From the NCBI GenBank assembly GCA_902562875.1, contig CACEVB010000008.1, forward strand, positions 1 through 43,780: a DNA stretch of 43,780 bases, read 5' to 3'. The notes under the pieces were generated by a model that made no database searches, was not told the DNA's origin, and saw only the letters and a program-made list of their open reading frames with translations. The position numbers and the translations under genes are program-made. Below are positions 42,890 through 43,780 of the stretch, in pieces. Origin of the DNA: an uncultured Pelagibacteraceae bacterium (lineage in GTDB: Bacteria > Pseudomonadota > Alphaproteobacteria > Pelagibacterales > Pelagibacteraceae). Position 1 is the stretch's first letter; the number at the start of each line of letters is the position of its first letter.

Positions 42890-43780
42890 TAATTTGCAGA
42901 ATTCTTTTTTGTCGTAATTTAATGAAATCTTCATCAGCATGGTATGATGATCTTGTCAAAGGTGAAGATGACACGAGAAGAAATCCTTTTGATAAAGCAA
43001 TGTTTTTATACTCTAAGAATTCATTAGGTGTGTAATATCTGTTAAGTGGATAATGTTTTGGAGAGGGTTGTAGATATTGACCTATTGTTAAAAAATCAAC
43101 ATTTACAGATCTTAAGTCATCCATTACCTTAATAATTTCATCTTTTGTTTCACCAAAGCCAACCATTATTCCTGATTTTGTAAATATTTCTTTATCAATA
43201 ATTTTAACTTTTCTTAAAAGCTCTAATGACTCAAGATATCTTGATCCAGGTCTAATTTGTCTATACATGCTTGGAACGGTTTCTATATTATGATTAAATA
43301 CATCTGGCTTTGCCTTTATTACCTCTTTATAAGCGTCACCTTTTCTCAAAAAATCAGGAGTCAAAATTTCAATTGTGGTATTTAAGTTATTTTTTTTTGT
43401 TACCTCAACAACTTCTCTAAAATGATTAGATCCGCCATCTCTCAAATCGTCTCTATTTACAGAAGTAATAACTACGTGTTTAAGATTTAATTTTTTAACA
43501 GCATTAGAAATTTTTATAGGCTCAAAAGGATCCAATTTTTTTGGTTTACCTGTAATCACATCACAAAATGCGCATGCTCTTGTACATGTATCGCCCATTA
43601 TTAAAAAAGTAGCGTGCCTTTTACTCCAACATTCTGTAATATTTGGGCAATTGGCCTCCTGACATACTGTTTTGAGCCCATTTGTATTTACAATTGTTTT
43701 GGTAATAAAAAATTCTTTTGAGTTTGTTATTTTTGATTTTATCCAACTAGGTTTTCTCTTAATTGGATTTATAGGTTTAT
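42870..43780 (-). CDS. lipA: Lipoyl synthase (partial, 5' end beyond window)
   Basis: LipA inserts sulfur into octanoyl groups to form lipoate on pyruvate dehydrogenase and related complexes, a radical SAM enzyme. The minus frame stays open to the window edge. It shows both clusters: the auxiliary one in [12 protein letters not shown] and the radical SAM one in [44 protein letters not shown] and [10 protein letters not shown] are further family motifs. The ATG at 43598 is internal, since it follows the auxiliary cysteines. The usual protein is about 300-320 aa; about 303 are seen, so only a few N-terminal residues are missing. The end overlaps the Coq10-like start by 20 bases. Confidence 0.97.
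   Translation of the reverse strand, partial: KPINPIKRKPSWIKSKITNSKEFFITKTIVNTNGLKTVCQEANCPNITECWSKRHATFLIMGDTCTRACAFCDVITGKPKKLDPFEPIKISNAVKKLNLKHVVITSVNRDDLRDGGSNHFREVVEVTKKNNLNTTIEILTPDFLRKGDAYKEVIKAKPDVFNHNIETVPSMYRQIRPGSRYLESLELLRKVKIIDKEIFTKSGIMVGFGETKDEIIKVMDDLRSVNVDFLTIGQYLQPSPKHYPLNRYYTPNEFLEYKNIALSKGFLLVSSSPLTRSSYHADEDFIKLRQKRILQINAKSLC

Noticed and set aside
1..43780. CRISPR arrays, insertion sequences, prophage genes or toxin-antitoxin pairs.
   Set aside because: No regularly spaced repeats, transposase, integrase or phage structural genes were seen; composition is even across the window.

Overview
The window is a very AT-rich, densely packed bacterial segment. Gene spacing is mostly a few bases or a short overlap. 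Gene content and order fit a streamlined alphaproteobacterium, most likely the SAR11 clade (Candidatus Pelagibacter or a relative). Supporting points are the alphaproteobacterial block dgt-argS-nagZ-scpA-scpB-tatABC-serS, the ispDF fusion beside ntrY-ntrX-trkA, an aapJQMP amino-acid importer, and an ArsC/aquaporin pair. The taxon is inferred from these features, not from a marker-gene comparison.

Layout. 1-367 is the 3' end of uvrA. 372-11158 (minus) is a 13-gene collinear block transcribed dgt, argS, an 86-aa membrane protein, nagZ, scpA, scpB, tatA, tatB, tatC, serS, yajC, secD, secF; it combines protein export, chromosome segregation, tRNA charging and wall recycling. 11209-12302 (plus) holds an ErpA-type Fe-S carrier and xthA. 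12309-17325 is a CUT1-type sugar ABC importer: binding protein and two permeases on minus, ATPase divergent on plus. 17337-21683 is a zinc region: znuA on minus, and znuC-znuB-zur on plus followed closely by a small membrane protein, arsC and an aquaporin. Two tandem perfect Zur-type palindromes lie between znuA and znuC. 21876-22841 is a divergent PiT-like transporter with its own recognisable promoter. 22865-28910 (minus) reads valS, ilvD, manC, an SMR-fold protein and an unannotated 38-codon gene. 29033-29233 carries tRNA-Cys and tRNA-Asn. 29235-34207 (minus) is aapJ-aapQ-aapM-aapP followed by an XRE regulator. tRNA-Arg follows at 34332-34408. 34433-40351 (minus) is ntrY-ntrX-trkA-trkH. 40386-42446 (plus) is ispDF-pgpA-pncC. 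42452-43780 (minus) is lipA (cut by the window edge) and a Coq10/RatA-like gene.

How it works together. Much of the window is nutrient uptake with binding-protein-dependent importers. In both the sugar and the amino-acid operons, a strong hairpin sits directly after the binding-protein gene and before the permeases, which should favour binding protein over membrane subunits. Two signalling proteins are trimmed: NtrX lacks the sigma-54 contact loop and NtrY lacks a visible PAS domain. The most unusual items are the 38-aa single-pass membrane protein whose tail copies the C-terminus of the neighbouring ManC, an SMR protein without its essential glutamate, a sugar permease with a DUF11-like periplasmic insert, the tandem Zur boxes, and the palindrome pair in front of aapJ. 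No stretch longer than 300 bases lacks a gene. I saw no insertion sequence, prophage, CRISPR array or rRNA.
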